Part shown: one piece after another, positions 50,045 through 59,636 of the stretch
Layout of the letters: each line of letters begins with the position of its first letter
How positions within the stretch are numbered: the stretch's first letter is position 1
Assembly: GCA_031761405.1 (NCBI GenBank)
Contig: JASEVX010000008.1
Span: forward strand, 46,521,419-46,585,418
Reading direction: 5' to 3'
DNA: 64,000 bases
DNA from: Serripes groenlandicus
Taxonomy: Eukaryota > Mollusca > Bivalvia > Cardiida > Cardiidae
The notes under the pieces: model-generated
What the model saw: only the letters and a program-made list of their open reading frames with translations
The model's database searches: none
What the model was told of the DNA's origin: nothing
Made by a program: the position numbers and the translations under genes

Positions 50045-50302
50045 GTTAAAACATAAGGGGTTAATTACACTTTAACTCTTTCAGCGCCAAAGGCAATATT
50101 GAGGTTTTTGAAAACAATACTGATTCAGGTGAGTCAGCTCGTAACGAGCTGTCTCACCTGAAATCAGCATTGTTTGCCTTTTGGTTATCAGAATAGTCCC
50201 AAACTTTGATTACATAAGAAATTGAGACGCCCGATCTTGAACATGGAAGAGTCTACTTTAAACAATTCGGCGCTGAAAGAGTTAAAACATAAGGGGTTAA
50301 TT
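50045..50302. repeat. 22-bp direct repeat around a family B copy
   Basis: The 22 bases at 50045-50066 (starting GTTAAAACATAAGGGG and ending TTAATT) recur exactly at 50281-50302. They are far longer than the TTAA duplication of family B, and the left copy is separated from B by nine bases. Confidence 0.9.
50076..50281. mobile_element. Family B TTAA MITE, complete
   Basis: TTAA at 50072-50075 and 50282-50285. CTCTTTCAGCGCCAAAGG and AATTCGGCGCTGAAAGAG are the ends and CAGCTCGTAACGAGCTG the centre. Very close to the copies at 35289 and 54111. Confidence 0.95.
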
Positions 50303-50659
50303 GAACAACTACATTTTTTTAAAAATAAAACGAGAAGACCATATCACACAGAGACTATTGTACGTATGTTATTCCTAATTGATCAGACGGACTTTGTGAT
50401 AATAGATGATGATGCTACAACTAAAATGCAAGAACATTTTTCAGCAGTTCGTGTTGCGCTAAGAGTAATGTCGGTAATCGCTTGATTAGATTGATCGCTT
50501 TTCAAGATGGTGCACCCCGCTTTGCCAGATTCACAAATGCCTTCCGTTGAGTGAACTCGAGGGATATTGTTCCCGCTTATCACATGTCATGTGTGTTTTC
50601 CCCCGATGAAAGAATAAACCCCGTCAAACAAAAAAACGGTCATTTGCTATCGGACGACG
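50303..50659. other. Unassigned sequence
   Basis: An open frame that starts inside family B (50222) runs to 50485 but has no recognisable domain. Confidence 0.4.
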
Positions 50660-50718
50660 TTTTTCCTGGGTTATTTGCCAGTACTACTGATCCATTTATC
50701 CTGACATATGTGAGGCAG
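50660..50718 (-). mobile_element. SINE-2 scrap, minus strand
   Basis: CCTGGGTTATTTGCCAGTAC, TACTGATCCATTTATCCTGA and CATATGTGAGGCAGTC. Only the central body is present. Confidence 0.65.
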
Positions 50719-50804
50719 TCACTTGGTGACGAGACGGCTGTGGTAAGCTTACGATTGTTTTAACACGACCGCCAGATTATATCGCCAAGATATTTTAAAC
50801 TGTT

Positions 50805-51066
50805 TGACACTTTCTCTCATCCAGACTCGCTTTGGACGCACTTGCAGCTGCAGACTTTTTGAAACATTGTGTCCTCATACGACAATTCTGCAGCAGACGA
50901 CCTATTTTTTTAGAAAATAGAAAATCTCTATAATTGAATGAATAACCTATGACTAAAGGTGGAAAACATTGTGGCAAAAGGAGAAATTGCTCGTTTTGAG
51001 CAATTTCTTCTTTTGTCACAATGTTTTCAAAAAGCCGTCTGAAAGCGTCTATATCAGGGAAAGGGT
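50805..51066. mobile_element. Family A compound copy
   Basis: A left arm (ACTTTCTCTCATCCAGACTC, GCTGCAGACTTTTTGAAACA) runs straight into a second left end (TCCTCATACGACAATTCTGC) near 50869. That one is complete to GGGAAAGGG and TTAA (51067-51070), with centre GAAATTGCTCGTTTTGAGCAATTTC. The right arm lacks about 15 bp (GCCGTCTGAAAGCG). Confidence 0.88.
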
Positions 51067-51070
51067 TAAC

Positions 51071-51494
51071 AAAATTCGAAAAGAAATTTAGATACGAGAA
51101 CATGATATATTGTTAGAAAAGGGATCCGTGTCAAGGAAAGCGTTTAAAAGGATAAAGTTAAAATGGGCATCAATGACTGATGCGCGGCTACGATATAGAA
51201 GCAAAATGTAACATCTCAACAATTTAAAAGGAATATTATATTGTTGGAATCGGAGATCTGTGACAATGAAAGAGAAACAATGAAAAGATAAATAGAGGGC
51301 ATCAGTGTATAACGCGGCTGCGATATATATATATATATATAGATGTGTTTTTACCCTGGTGTTTTTTCCGTTACGTTTATACCTATCATCGTGTTTGTTT
51401 TTCTTCTTTCATATAGTTGTCGTAACAGTTTATCATTCGGTGGGGTACGGATGTATACGCCGTAACATTGAGAAACGGGCCGCTATAACTGTTC
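51071..51494. repeat. Diverged direct repeat of about 130 bp, with (TA)n
   Basis: TGTTAGAAAAGGGATCCGTG, GGGCATCAATGACTGATGCG and GCGGCTACGATATA at 51112-51195 recur from about 51240 as TGTTGGAATCGGAGATCTGT, GGGCATCAGTGTATAACG and GCGGCTGCGATATA. A (TA)7 run follows. The remainder is unassigned. Confidence 0.7.
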
Positions 51495-51712
51495 GCCATG
51501 TGCACAGACATTTTGAAGCATTTGCATCCGTTGAATTTTTGAAAAGACTGTGTCAAAAAAGGAAGTTGTGCTCTCAATGGTAGATTTCTCAATTTGCCAG
51601 AATGTTTTTAATTCCAGTCAATAATTATGCTTTCATTTTCAACCGTTTCCTTTGATTTGCATAGATGTTTTCGGAATCGTCTGGTGCATATTTGCAGTAT
51701 GTTGGAAAGCGT
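51495..51712. mobile_element. Family A MITE, degraded
   Basis: GCATTTGCATCCGTTGAATT, GAAGTTGTGCTCTCAATGGT, AATCGTCTGGTGCATATTTG and GTATGTTGGAAAGCG keep the family order with many substitutions. Confidence 0.65.
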
Positions 51713-51800
51713 TTACGTATATACAAAACAGCTTGTGCAAATACTATACTATGCTGATAGCGTTAATCGTTTATATGACATTTCTGCTCGTCTGCTTGAA

Positions 51801-51980
51801 CCGTTTCCGACATACAACAAATCTGGTAGAGAGACGACTTTAAACACATATAGGCAAACATATTGAAAGTGTCTGTATATATCTAGAATAAAGTTGAAAA
51901 CATCGTGGCAAAAGAAGAAATTGCGCATGATGACAATATTGTTACAGATGCGTCAAAATACGTCTGAAGGTGGGAAAGGG
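51801..51980. mobile_element. Family A MITE, degraded
   Basis: CCGTTTCCGACATACAACAA, AGAAGAAATTGCGCATGATG and ACAGATGCGTCAAAATACGT then GGTGGGAAAGGGTA. The subterminal GCAGCAGACG on the left is lost. Confidence 0.7.
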
Positions 51981-52263
51981 TATACGCATCTTAGGAAAAC
52001 AAGTTATACCCTTGGATGTGCAATATTTAGACATTGATAAACAGTCACTACTTACAAAAAAAAAAGGAGACCAACTAAATCATCTGGCTATACAAGTGCC
52101 TTAAAGGACGTCCGAATGCGTGTTACTGTCCGATACCATCGCATGGATGCTGTCCTTAAATGTATATTAGGTTAGGATGCGGGTTTTTCTCTAGGAATAT
52201 ACATTTTAAGTAAACACACATTCACTAACGCATGCTTGCAAGTGTTTATGTAGTGTGGGTATG

Positions 52264-52495
52264 CCATAGTTTCTGTTACATCACGCGTTGGCGTTTTTGT
52301 AGTCCATCGTTCTGATAACTGAACAATATCTCACGAAAAATATCCATACTTTCGAAATGCGTTTCTTTCAGAGGGCGTGGCCTCTAATATATGATATATA
52401 TATATATATTTGTTTCCTGACTGTTTAATATATAGCCATACCGTTTCTGTTATATCGTGCGTTGGCGTTTTTATTAGTTCATGGTTCTCATATCC
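52264..52495. repeat. Diverged direct repeat, about 172-bp spacing
   Basis: GCCATAGTTTCTGTTACATC, ACGCGTTGGCGTTTTTGTAG and CATCGTTCTGATA recur as GCCATACCGTTTCTGTTATA, TGCGTTGGCGTTTTTATTAG and CATGGTTCTCATA. A (TA)n run lies between them near 52391-52408. Confidence 0.8.
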
Positions 52496-52590
52496 TAGCC
52501 ACATCTGACGAACACAAATATAGTCATGTTTCATTTTCATTGACCTGGTGTGTCAATAAAATAAGATGGCGTTCAATTCTAAGTAATAGT

Positions 52591-52785
52591 CAGAACTCGA
52601 GATAAGGGGCATTTTTCATGTTATAAAATCCTTATTTGACATTCAAACCCTATGCTGTGGGTACTCAAAAGAATTGTCTCAGTGAGACGATTCTTTTGAG
52701 TACCCACAACATAGGATTTGGTTGAGTAATAAGAGAAATATTGTGGGGAAAAGTACCTGTGCACTCCCTCTTATCTAGTCCTCTG
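52591..52785. mobile_element. Family G MITE, opposite orientation to 34245
   Basis: CAGAACTCGAGATAAGGGGC and CCCTCTTATCTAGTCCTCTG are imperfect terminal inverted repeats. The core AACCCTATGCTGTGGGTACT ... AGTACCCACAACATAGGATT encloses AAAGAATTGTCTCA / TGAGACGATTCTTT. Confidence 0.85.
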
Positions 52786-53070
52786 AATACTCATAAGGGA
52801 CATATATATACAATCGTACTTTATCAACGTCGGAGAAAAGTGACACTATGGACAATAACAGTCCTGTCTGAGTCTAGATTGGGAACATATTCAACACGAC
52901 TCCCTTTTCGCCTAACGTGGCTCCCTTTGAGAACGATATGGTTGTTTATTTCATCAGGAGGATTTTCAGACATTCTCATTAGATATTATTGTCAATAATT
53001 CTGACATACGATGCAAACAACCACCTTTATTTGAACATGCATACCTTAAATAGTACATATAAAGTAAAAA

Positions 53071-53807
53071 CTCTTTTAGCACCAATGGAAATGTTAATGT
53101 TTTGGAAACAATACATTCCAGGTCAGTCGGTTCGTAACGAGCATCCTCACCTATTATTTACATAGTTTGATTTTTAGTTTAAACAAGAAATATCTTTAAA
53201 AAATACAAAAGGCGATCAATATGAGAAAACACTAAGAAATGGAACATGCACATATTATTTGACTTGAATATCAGAAAGGTTCTATATGCTTACCAATCTC
53301 CATCTAGGTTAAGTTTCTATAAATATATTATCAAGGCCGCGAATACGCCACATGACTGGAGGCTCCCAAGAGGTATATAAGTTTCAATTGACGATAAATA
53401 ACTGAAAACTTATCATGTTTCAAAAATAATTAATATTTTGCTCTTTAATATTATATTTCATACGTTTTCACTGATTTTCTTCACAGAAATTTAATTCTTA
53501 AGGAAAACAATTAAAGGTTAATATGCAGAACATTTCATTTAAAAACTTCATCTTATTAATGCCTCTCGTAGGATCGCCAGGATCGCCAACTTAACTATGA
53601 ACCAATCAAAACGTTTCATTTCCTTTATTTCTTCGACATTATTCATGAAATACAACATTTGATCGGTCTACAATCTAGATCATTTGTTTAACATCTAGGT
53701 CAAAAGTGAGGATAAACAGAAATAAGAAATTTTAACCACGGGAAAAAATGATTCGCCCGATTTGGAACATGGAATAGTCTACTTAAGAGATATCGCAGTT
53801 TGAAGAG
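53071..53807. mobile_element. Family B MITE split by about 570 bp
   Basis: CTCTTTTAGCACCAATGG, GGTCAGTCGGTTCGTAACGA and GCATCCTCACCTATT are a left half. GATTCGCCCGATTTGGAACA, TGGAATAGTCTACTTAAGAG and GTTTGAAGAG are the right end, 570 bp away. Both halves are diverged. Confidence 0.75.
53175..53743. other. About 570 bp of unassigned AT-rich DNA inside family B
   Basis: I see no terminal repeats, tRNA-like head or coding frame, so the nature of the insert is open. It contains GTAGGATCGCCAGGATCGCC, a short duplication. Confidence 0.45.
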
Positions 53808-54070
53808 CTAACAAATTAAACACATTAACTTGAGCATCTGTAAAAAACAATTTGTGCAAAAATTAAAAAAAAAAAAAAATTCGCTACTATTTAAATCAAT
53901 TTACTTCAAGCAAGCAAAAACATCAAAATATCATTATTCAAATATATTAATCGAATCAAAATAAGGAGACACCGTTATGAAATTAACAATTAAGAAATTG
54001 TAGGAACGACGTAACGTCGTTTACAAACATCAATCATTCGGATTCATCTGTATTGTTCCATTACACGTAA

Positions 54071-54342
54071 CCCTTTCCCACATACTACAAACTTATAGCA
54101 GACAGTTTAACTCTTTCAGCGCCAAAGGCAATATTGAGGTTTTTGCAAACAATGCAGATTCATGTGAGTCAGCTCGTAACGAGCTGTCTCACCTGAAATC
54201 TGCATTGTTTGGCTGTGAGTTATAAAAATATTCCAAAAATCATATAACATGAAAATAGAGTCTTCCGAGTTTGAACATACATGTAGAAGAGTCAACTTTA
54301 AACAATTCGGCGCTGAAAGAGTTAAAAGACAACTATGAGGGG
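54071..54342. mobile_element. Short family A remnant hosting family B
   Basis: CCCTTTCCCACATACTACAA and TATAGCAGACAG at left, then the family B copy, then AAAGACAACTATGAGGGG and TTAA (54343-54346) at right. Only the two ends of A are present, so A had lost its centre, or B insertion was followed by a deletion. Confidence 0.7.
54111..54321. mobile_element. Family B TTAA MITE nested in family A
   Basis: TTAA at 54107-54110 and 54322-54325. CTCTTTCAGCGCCAAAGG and AATTCGGCGCTGAAAGAG ends. CAGCTCGTAACGAGCTG centre. The right arm carries a few extra bases (CATACATGTAGAAGAG). Confidence 0.95.
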
Positions 54343-54639
54343 TTAAAATAATGGAACTCGCTATAGATGAACGCGAATGTATGCATTAAAGTTGAAGAAA
54401 ACATTGTGGTAAAAGGACAAAGTGATTGCTTTTTTTTTTAAATCAAACTCAACTGCTCTACTCGCCAATTAGTAATAGAAGATTTCAAGAAAATTCAGTC
54501 AAACAGTATCATTTTTAATTGTTTAGAGTTGAAGCGCGTGCATATCTTTTAACGTTAAGGTTGGGTTCCGCAGGACACACCTCAAACACATACGAACATG
54601 TTTATAACCGACGAATAAGATCAGTTTACATATTACATG

Positions 54640-54784
54640 TCTATGCCCGTATATGCAGAAAGGCAAGCGGCTTGCAGCCATTACTACCATTTTTAAAGTC
54701 TTTGGTATGACCCGGTCGGGGATCTAACGCGCGACCTCCCTCAATCGAGGCTGACACTCATCCAATACACCACCGAGACGGTCA
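54640..54784 (-). mobile_element. SINE-2 5' half, minus strand
   Basis: GCAGCCATTACTACCATTTT, TTTGGTATGACCCGGTCGGG, GATCTAACGCGCGACCTCCC (B box damaged) and ATACACCACCGAGACGGTC. Confidence 0.88.
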
Positions 54785-54962
54785 GAAAACCATAACATAA
54801 TTGAAAATATATATGAATTGATCTATTTTACTTGTCGCACCTTCATTGTAGATGTTCCCAAACACAGGGTTCGGAACAGAGTTAGGCGAGCTTTTTAAAC
54901 CTACAACAATATAAATACCGAACTTCATTTAAACATAATAAACAAACACGCCTCTTTGTTAA

Positions 54963-55161
54963 CTCTTTGGCTGCCAAAGGGGAAGTAAAGACTTGTGCAA
55001 ACAATGCAGATTTCAGGTGAGACAGCTCGTAACGAAATGAAATATGCATTGTTTGCCACTTTGACATTCATTTTCACCAAATTTTCCATTGGACGATAAA
55101 TGGAGTGGTCCGATTTTCAACATGGAAGATTCAATTTTGAGAAATGTCGACAGTGAAAGGG
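54963..55161. mobile_element. Family B MITE, second subfamily
   Basis: TTAA at 54959-54962 and 55162-55165. The ends are CTCTTTGGCTGCCAAAGG and GTCGACAGTGAAAGGG, and the interior has CTTGTGCAAACAATGCAGAT and GAGTGGTCCGATTTTCAACA. The central palindrome is truncated (CAGCTCGTAACGAAATG). The TIRs and interior differ from the copies at 35289 and 50076, which defines a subfamily shared with 58556 and probably 63880. Confidence 0.9.
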
Positions 55162-55316
55162 TTAAATCTTTGTCTCGAATGGAGCCAAAATGATTCCAAC
55201 AAAATAATCAAATTGAGAGCGCTCGTTTCCAGTAAACATAATGGATTGTTAGATCCAAGACGTAATTGAATTATGTTCCACGTGTTTGATTAAGGAATGG
55301 AGACATCTAGACCTAA

Positions 55317-55545
55317 CCCTTTCCCATATACAGACGACTTTTGAAAACCCTGCAACAATTGACGTTTGAAAACATAGTGACCAAAGGAAGAAAGTGCTCG
55401 TGAGCAATTTTTTAAAGAAATTTCCGCAATCATTTCTAACAAATGGATTTAATAGTTAAACTCTCATTAATGGGGATTGTTCATGTGTTTTCCAATATGT
55501 TTACAAATTCGTCTGCTGCATATGTGTTGTCTGTTCGGGAAAATT
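55317..55545. mobile_element. Family A MITE, diverged
   Basis: CCCTTTCCCATATACAGACG, GTTTGAAAACATAGTGACCA, AGTGCTCGTGAGCAATTTTT and ATTCGTCTGCTGCATATGTG. The right terminus is decayed to TTCGGGAAAA. Confidence 0.85.
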
Positions 55546-55689
55546 TCAAAGTCATTGATTACCGAAATGCAACGTTGATTTTGTCCTTTTTTGTTAGATG
55601 AAACATTTTCTTATATTCATGTTAACTCAGTAAGGCTACGGTTTTAGCATTTCGTAAGAGCATGTGAAGTAGGTGAGAGGATTGTGTTT

Positions 55690-55858
55690 GTTTAACGGCT
55701 ACGGTCATAGTGGAGTGCCCTTGGGCAAGGCACTAGTACTGGCCTAGTACTTCTAGCCTAGTACTGGTTTGTTTACCCAGGGATCATGAATAAGTAAACT
55801 GTTGCCGTGATATAACTGAACTAATGTTGAAAGCGGCGTAAAACCCAAATAAATAAAT
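55690..55858 (+). mobile_element. SINE-3, 5'-truncated
   Basis: It starts within the body (AACGGCTACGGTCATAGTGG). GGCACTAGTACTGGCCTAGT followed by ACTTCTAGCCTAGTACTGGT is a small internal duplication. CCGTGATATAACTGAACTAA, AAAGCGGCGTAAAACCC and an AAATAAATAAAT tail follow. Confidence 0.92.
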
Positions 55859-55958
55859 AATTGTACAACGGTATCACATATTATATTTCAGTCGTATGGT
55901 GTAGCATACGTACATCTATATCTATAAATCACAACCTTTTAGACAGGTTTGGTTTTAA

Positions 55959-56179
55959 CCCTTCCCTCATACGACAATTCTGCAGCAGACGACTTTGAAC
56001 ATATTTTGACAACAAATGGAATATCTCAATAATTGAATGGATAACCTATGACAAAAAGTGGAAAACATTGTGGCAAAAGGAGAAATTGCACGTTCTGTGC
56101 AATTTCTTCTTTTGTCACATTGTTTTCAAAAAGCCGTCTGCTGCAGAGGCGTCAGAAAGCGTCTATATGAGGTAAAGGG
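55959..56179. mobile_element. Family A MITE with TTAA on both sides
   Basis: TTAA 55955-55958 and 56180-56183. CCCTTCCCTCATACGACAAT, GCAGCAGACGACTTTGAACA, GAAATTGCACGTTCTGTGCA (central stem keeps pairing through a matched C/G change), GCAGAGGCGTCAGAAAGCGT and TATGAGGTAAAGGG. Confidence 0.95.
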
Positions 56180-56305
56180 TTAAATAGACTTATATTGTTA
56201 ACTTACACTATAGTTACAACAATCAAACAACTTATATCTCGTCTAATTGATATTGTTTTTTCACTTTGTGAACTTAACCCAGCCTAAAGAAGAGAATCGT
56301 ATGCT

Positions 56306-56492
56306 GTCAAACCTGTGCTAACACATTAGAATAGCAATTCCCTGTCTATAGCAACCACACGTGTGGGGTAAATACCTGTTTACTACTTTCCCCATGTCTG
56401 CATAAATGATCCTGTAATAAAAGATAATTAACAAAGACTTTAAAGTTACCTTCCTTCCCATGTCAGGTCCTTATACACAAGTTCAACTGTAC
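56306..56492 (+). mobile_element. Family S element
   Basis: GTCAAACCTGTGCTAACACA, GCAATTCCCTGTCTATAGCA, CTGCATAAATGATCCTGTAA, CTTCCCATGTCAGG and ACACAAGTTCAACTGTA. Order matches 13619-13797 in reverse. Confidence 0.8.
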
Positions 56493-56529
56493 TTCATTAC
56501 AATGAATTCATAGTCATATCTTTCTTTTA

Positions 56530-56602
56530 TATATAGAGATTGTCAATGAATTTACCTAGATTGTTAAAGGTCGTCTGTTGCAGAGGTCGAGTCTGTGGGA
56601 AA
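56530..56602. mobile_element. Family A fragment, right arm
   Basis: TATATAGAGATTGTCAATGA, GGTCGTCTGTTGCAGAGGTC and GTCTGTGGGAAACCC. The following family A copy begins at the same point, so the two are fused end to end. Confidence 0.65.
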
Positions 56603-56827
56603 CCCTTTCCCTCATACGACAATTCTGCAGCAGACGACTTTGAACATATTTTATCAAAAAAATTAGAAAATCTCTATAATTGTATGGATAACCTATGACT
56701 AAAAGTGGAAAACATTGTGGAAAAAGGAGAAATTGCTCGTTTTCAGCAATTTCTTCTTTTGTCACTATGTTTTCAAAAAGCCATCTGCTGCAGAGGCATC
56801 GGAAAGCGTCTATATGAGGGGAAAGGG
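56603..56827. mobile_element. Family A MITE, complete
   Basis: CCCTTTCCCTCATACGACAA, GCAGCAGACGACTTTGAACA, GAAATTGCTCGTTTTCAGCA, GCAGAGGCATCGGAAAGCGT and ATGAGGGGAAAGGG then TTAA (56828-56831). It is nearly identical to the copy at 32198. Confidence 0.94.
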
Positions 56828-56831
56828 TTAA

Positions 56832-57331
56832 GGCTCAGTTTCCGCAGTCTAAATACAACTTGGATGTTAAAGGTGTCATTTACTTGCTACACATGAAAGT
56901 AAGAATGCGCATGCATATCGCTAATCTATCTCACAAATTACACAATAAACGTGAACTAAAACAACACCATCAAAACGCTTAATGAGCAATGACGTTCTAT
57001 TCATAGGAATGATATATGACATGAAAATAGTAATGTAAAACATGACAGTTAATTACTGTACCGTAATACAGATACCGGAATGTACCGGATGATAGAAAAT
57101 GCAAACCACGTGATTCTCGGTGGGTTTCCGGTATGTTTTCGCGTAATCTAATTACAATACGCATTTCATCGACGTGTTGTAATTAAGAATGACTTTAACA
57201 CTATAGACTCAGCATGATATAATTATGTTATGTTATTAAATATGTTTTTTGTCGACGTCGTACAATATACTGATCATTTAAGTATGTGTTTTACTTCTAA
57301 ACAAACACCTCTGGTTGTACTTATTCGTTAG
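56832..57331. other. Unassigned sequence
   Basis: GATACCGGAATGTACCGGAT near 57071 is a small repeat. No element or gene recognised. Confidence 0.4.
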
Positions 57332-57570
57332 CCCTTTCCCACTTGTAGACGCATTCTGACGCCTCTGCAGCAGACGACTTTTGAAAACATTGTGACAAAA
57401 TGAAAAATTGCTCAAAACGAGCAATTTCACCTTTTGCCACTTTTGCCACTGTTTTCAACTTTTTTCAACTTTTGTCAGTAATTATAATTTTCACTTTTAG
57501 AGATTTTCCATGTTTTTGCATGATTATTTTTAAATTCGTCTGCTGCAGATTTTTTGTATGTGGGAAAGGG
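57332..57570. mobile_element. Family A MITE, complete
   Basis: CCCTTTCCCACTTGTAGACG, CTGCAGCAGACGACTTTTGA, AAATTGCTCAAAACGAGCAA, a doubled CTTTTGCCA and a doubled TTTTCAACTTT in the right arm, TCGTCTGCTGCAGATTTTTT and TATGTGGGAAAGGG, with TTAA at 57571-57574. Confidence 0.94.
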
Positions 57571-57754
57571 TTAAACAAGTACTTAAAACATTTTACAAAC
57601 ACACCAATTCTACGGGAGACAGCTTTCAAAATAGTGAGACAAATATACTATCATTGTCGAATAGATTTGAAAATATTGTGATAAAAGAGGAAATCCTTAT
57701 GAATTAGTTATCACGGTATATACTAGTATGGTTATGATGTATGCTTGCACGTGC

Positions 57755-57939
57755 CTGGGGCGTAGCTTGGCAATAATCAATGTGTAGGCCCCGTTGATGT
57801 AGGGGATCCGGGGGCATGCCCACCGGAACATTTTGAAATCCTATATCGCCGCAGCTGCATTTTGGGCCATTTTTTAGGCATATTTTGAGAAAAATGTGTA
57901 GGCATGTGCCTACAGTGCCGAAAGGACGCTACGCCCCTG
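57755..57939. mobile_element. Family E, hAT-like short element
   Basis: TGGGGCGTAGCTTGGCAATA at left and GGACGCTACGCCCCTG at right are inverted ends. Inside are GGCATGCCCACCGG, TCGCCGCAGCTGCATTTTGG and GTGTAGGCATGTGCCTACA. CAGGGGCGTAGC-type ends suggest hAT, but an 8-bp duplication is not evident. Confidence 0.7.
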
Positions 57940-58060
57940 CATGCTGTCTTCAAGTTTTTATATCTCACAAGTATACAAGGTCCGAAACTAATAAACTCTT
58001 GAAGCATTTTCTGTGCTCAGAAATGAACCCAATGCTCGATATAAAACTTCTGATTGGTCA

Positions 58061-58203
58061 ATTTCGAGAATGAATTTGTTCCTGGCCAATCAGATTCCTG
58101 AGCACGCAGTATTACCGACTACGTTTGGTATATTTCGAGAATGAATTTGTTCCTGGCCAATTAGATTCCTGGGCACGCAGTATTACCGACTTCGTTTGGT
58201 ATT
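58061..58203. repeat. 71-bp tandem duplication
   Basis: ATTTCGAGAATGAATTTGTT, CCTGGCCAATCAGATTCCTG and CACGCAGTATTACCGACT occur at 58061 and 58132 with only a few base differences. Confidence 0.95.
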
Positions 58204-58264
58204 CACTGTAAACATGTCTCTTTCACACAACACATGATGGCTTTCTTTTCTCACCGGTAAACCA

Positions 58265-58533
58265 TAATTTCCACGAGAAAACAAACATTGTGGACTCTGT
58301 GTTATGTATCGACCAGGGTCAGCCTAAACATGCCGCGCAGGTTTAACCCGGACAGACACTTTTCGCCTTCTATGAATTTTCTGTTTCATGAATCATAAAT
58401 CTATACTTCTATCCCCCCACCCTGCTGAGACGGAATATGTCGGCCCGGATAAACCTGCGCGGACTTCGCAGGCTGGTCTTGGTCGATTCATTACGCAAAT
58501 TCCATCATGTTGGTTTTTACGTGTAACGACTCA
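58265..58533. mobile_element. Family C foldback element
   Basis: TTCCACGAGAAAACAAACAT and ATGTTGGTTTTTACGTGTAA are worn ends. GTCAGCCTAAACATGCCGCG / GCGCAGGTTTAACCCGGAC, and GCGCGGACTTCGCAGGCTGG are inner arms. The loop TTTTCTGTTTCATGAATC is in the reverse arm order. Confidence 0.92.
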
Positions 58534-58703
58534 TATGAAGACCATCCCTTTGTATTCTTTCACTGCCGAAGACAGTTAAAGGCTTTTGCAAACAACGCAG
58601 ATTCAGGTGAGACGTATTGGACTGTCTCTCCTGAAATCTGCATTGTTTGACACTAAGACTTTTAATTTTACCAACTTTCAATAATAATTGTATCAGGAGT
58701 ACT

Positions 58704-58992
58704 CAGGGGCGTAGCTTGGCAATAATCAATGTGTAGGCCGCCTCTTGAGACTCTGCATATAAAGTATTGACCCGAACCGGCCTAAAAGCATGCCACACAG
58801 GCCTACCTGGATAGACACTTTTCGCCTCCTGTGGATTTTCTGTTTCAGGAATCACTACTCTGTCTATCCCCCCTTAGACGGAATGTGTCGGCCGGATCAG
58901 TCTGCGCGGACAGCGCAGGCTGATCTGGTAGATACATTACGCAGATGTGTATCGCCGCAGCTGCATTTTGGGCATTTTTAGCTACGCCCCTG
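58704..58992. mobile_element. Family E nested in family B
   Basis: CAGGGGCGTAGCTTGGCAAT starts it and GCTACGCCCCTG ends it. GTGTATCGCCGCAGCTGCAT and TTTTGGGCATTTTTAG match the middle of the copy at 57755. Family C interrupts it after AATGTGTAGGCC. Part of E near the junction is missing. Confidence 0.85.
58746..58945. mobile_element. Family C nested in family E, tips missing
   Basis: GACTCTGCATATAAAGTATT, CCTGTGGATTTTCTGTTTCA, GATCAGTCTGCGCGGACAGC and GCGCAGGCTGATCTGG. The outer 30 bp of each terminal repeat (GAGCCGTCCCGCGAG) are absent on both sides, so the tips were lost after insertion or this is a shorter form. Confidence 0.88.
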
Positions 58993-59075
58993 TTTACTGT
59001 TATAAGACAAATGGAGTTGTCCAATTCTCAACATGGTAGAGACACTTTTGTGACATTCAGCAGTGAAAGTGTTAA

Positions 59076-59284
59076 CTCTTTCAGCGCTGAATTGTTTCAA
59101 GAAGACTCTTCCATGTTCAAAATCGGGCGTCTCCATTTCTCATGTAATACAAGTTTTGGAGTATTTTGATAACTAAAAGGCAAACCAATGCAGATTCCAA
59201 GTGATAAAGCTCGTTACGAGCTGACTCACCTGAATCTGTATTGTTTGCAAAAAGATCTCAATAATGCCATTGGCGCTGAAAGAG
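59076..59284. mobile_element. Family B MITE, reverse arm order, sharing TTAA
   Basis: TTAA at 59072-59075 (also the right flank of the preceding copy) and 59285-59288. CTCTTTCAGCGCTGAATTG, CTTCCATGTTCAAAATCGGG, AAAGCTCGTTACGAGCTGAC and CATTGGCGCTGAAAGAG. Confidence 0.95.
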
Positions 59285-59566
59285 TTAATTAAACACATTT
59301 TGTTTTTGTCTTGACAAGAGAACGGCGAATCGGCTAAATTGGTGGATATCCAGTATGTAGAAGGAAGTGGTATCAAGAAAATCATCTTGTTTTGAAGTAT
59401 GGTAATCGATTACCGTACTCTTTTCCTGTTGTTGTGTGTGCATGTAATGTTCCATGAACAATAAAGAGACAAGCGGAATGAACTGAAGATCCCCATCGAT
59501 CATCTCTTACGATAACTCGGTCTTTGATCAAAGGAATTCTGATAACGCACGTACATGCATGTATGT
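59285..59566. other. Unassigned sequence
   Basis: No element or gene recognised. Confidence 0.4.
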
Positions 59567-59636
59567 GCATATATATATATATATATATCTGTCTCTCTCT
59601 GTCTCTCTGTCTCTCTCTTATATATACATATATATG
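59567..59636. repeat. (TA)n and (CTCTGT)n microsatellites
   Basis: About ten TA units, then CTCTGTCTCTCTGTCTCTC, then further TATATACA. Confidence 0.95.

Larger units (their letters stand above)
58556..59071. mobile_element. Family B (second subfamily) hosting E, which hosts C
   Basis: CTTTCACTGCCGAAGACAG, TTTTGCAAACAACGCAGATT and TCTCTCCTGAAATCTGCATT form the left part. ACAAATGGAGTTGTCCAATT, CTCAACATGGTAGAGACACT and CAGCAGTGAAAGTG form the right part, then TTAA (59072-59075). Family E lies between, and family C lies inside E. The insertion order is B, then E, then C. Confidence 0.9.

Noticed and set aside
50222..50485. 87-codon frame starting in family B
   Set aside because: The start codon and first 20 codons are MITE sequence. 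No domain is seen downstream.
57755..57939. Firm hAT assignment of family E
   Set aside because: The end sequence is suggestive, but I could not find matching 8-bp flanks at either copy.
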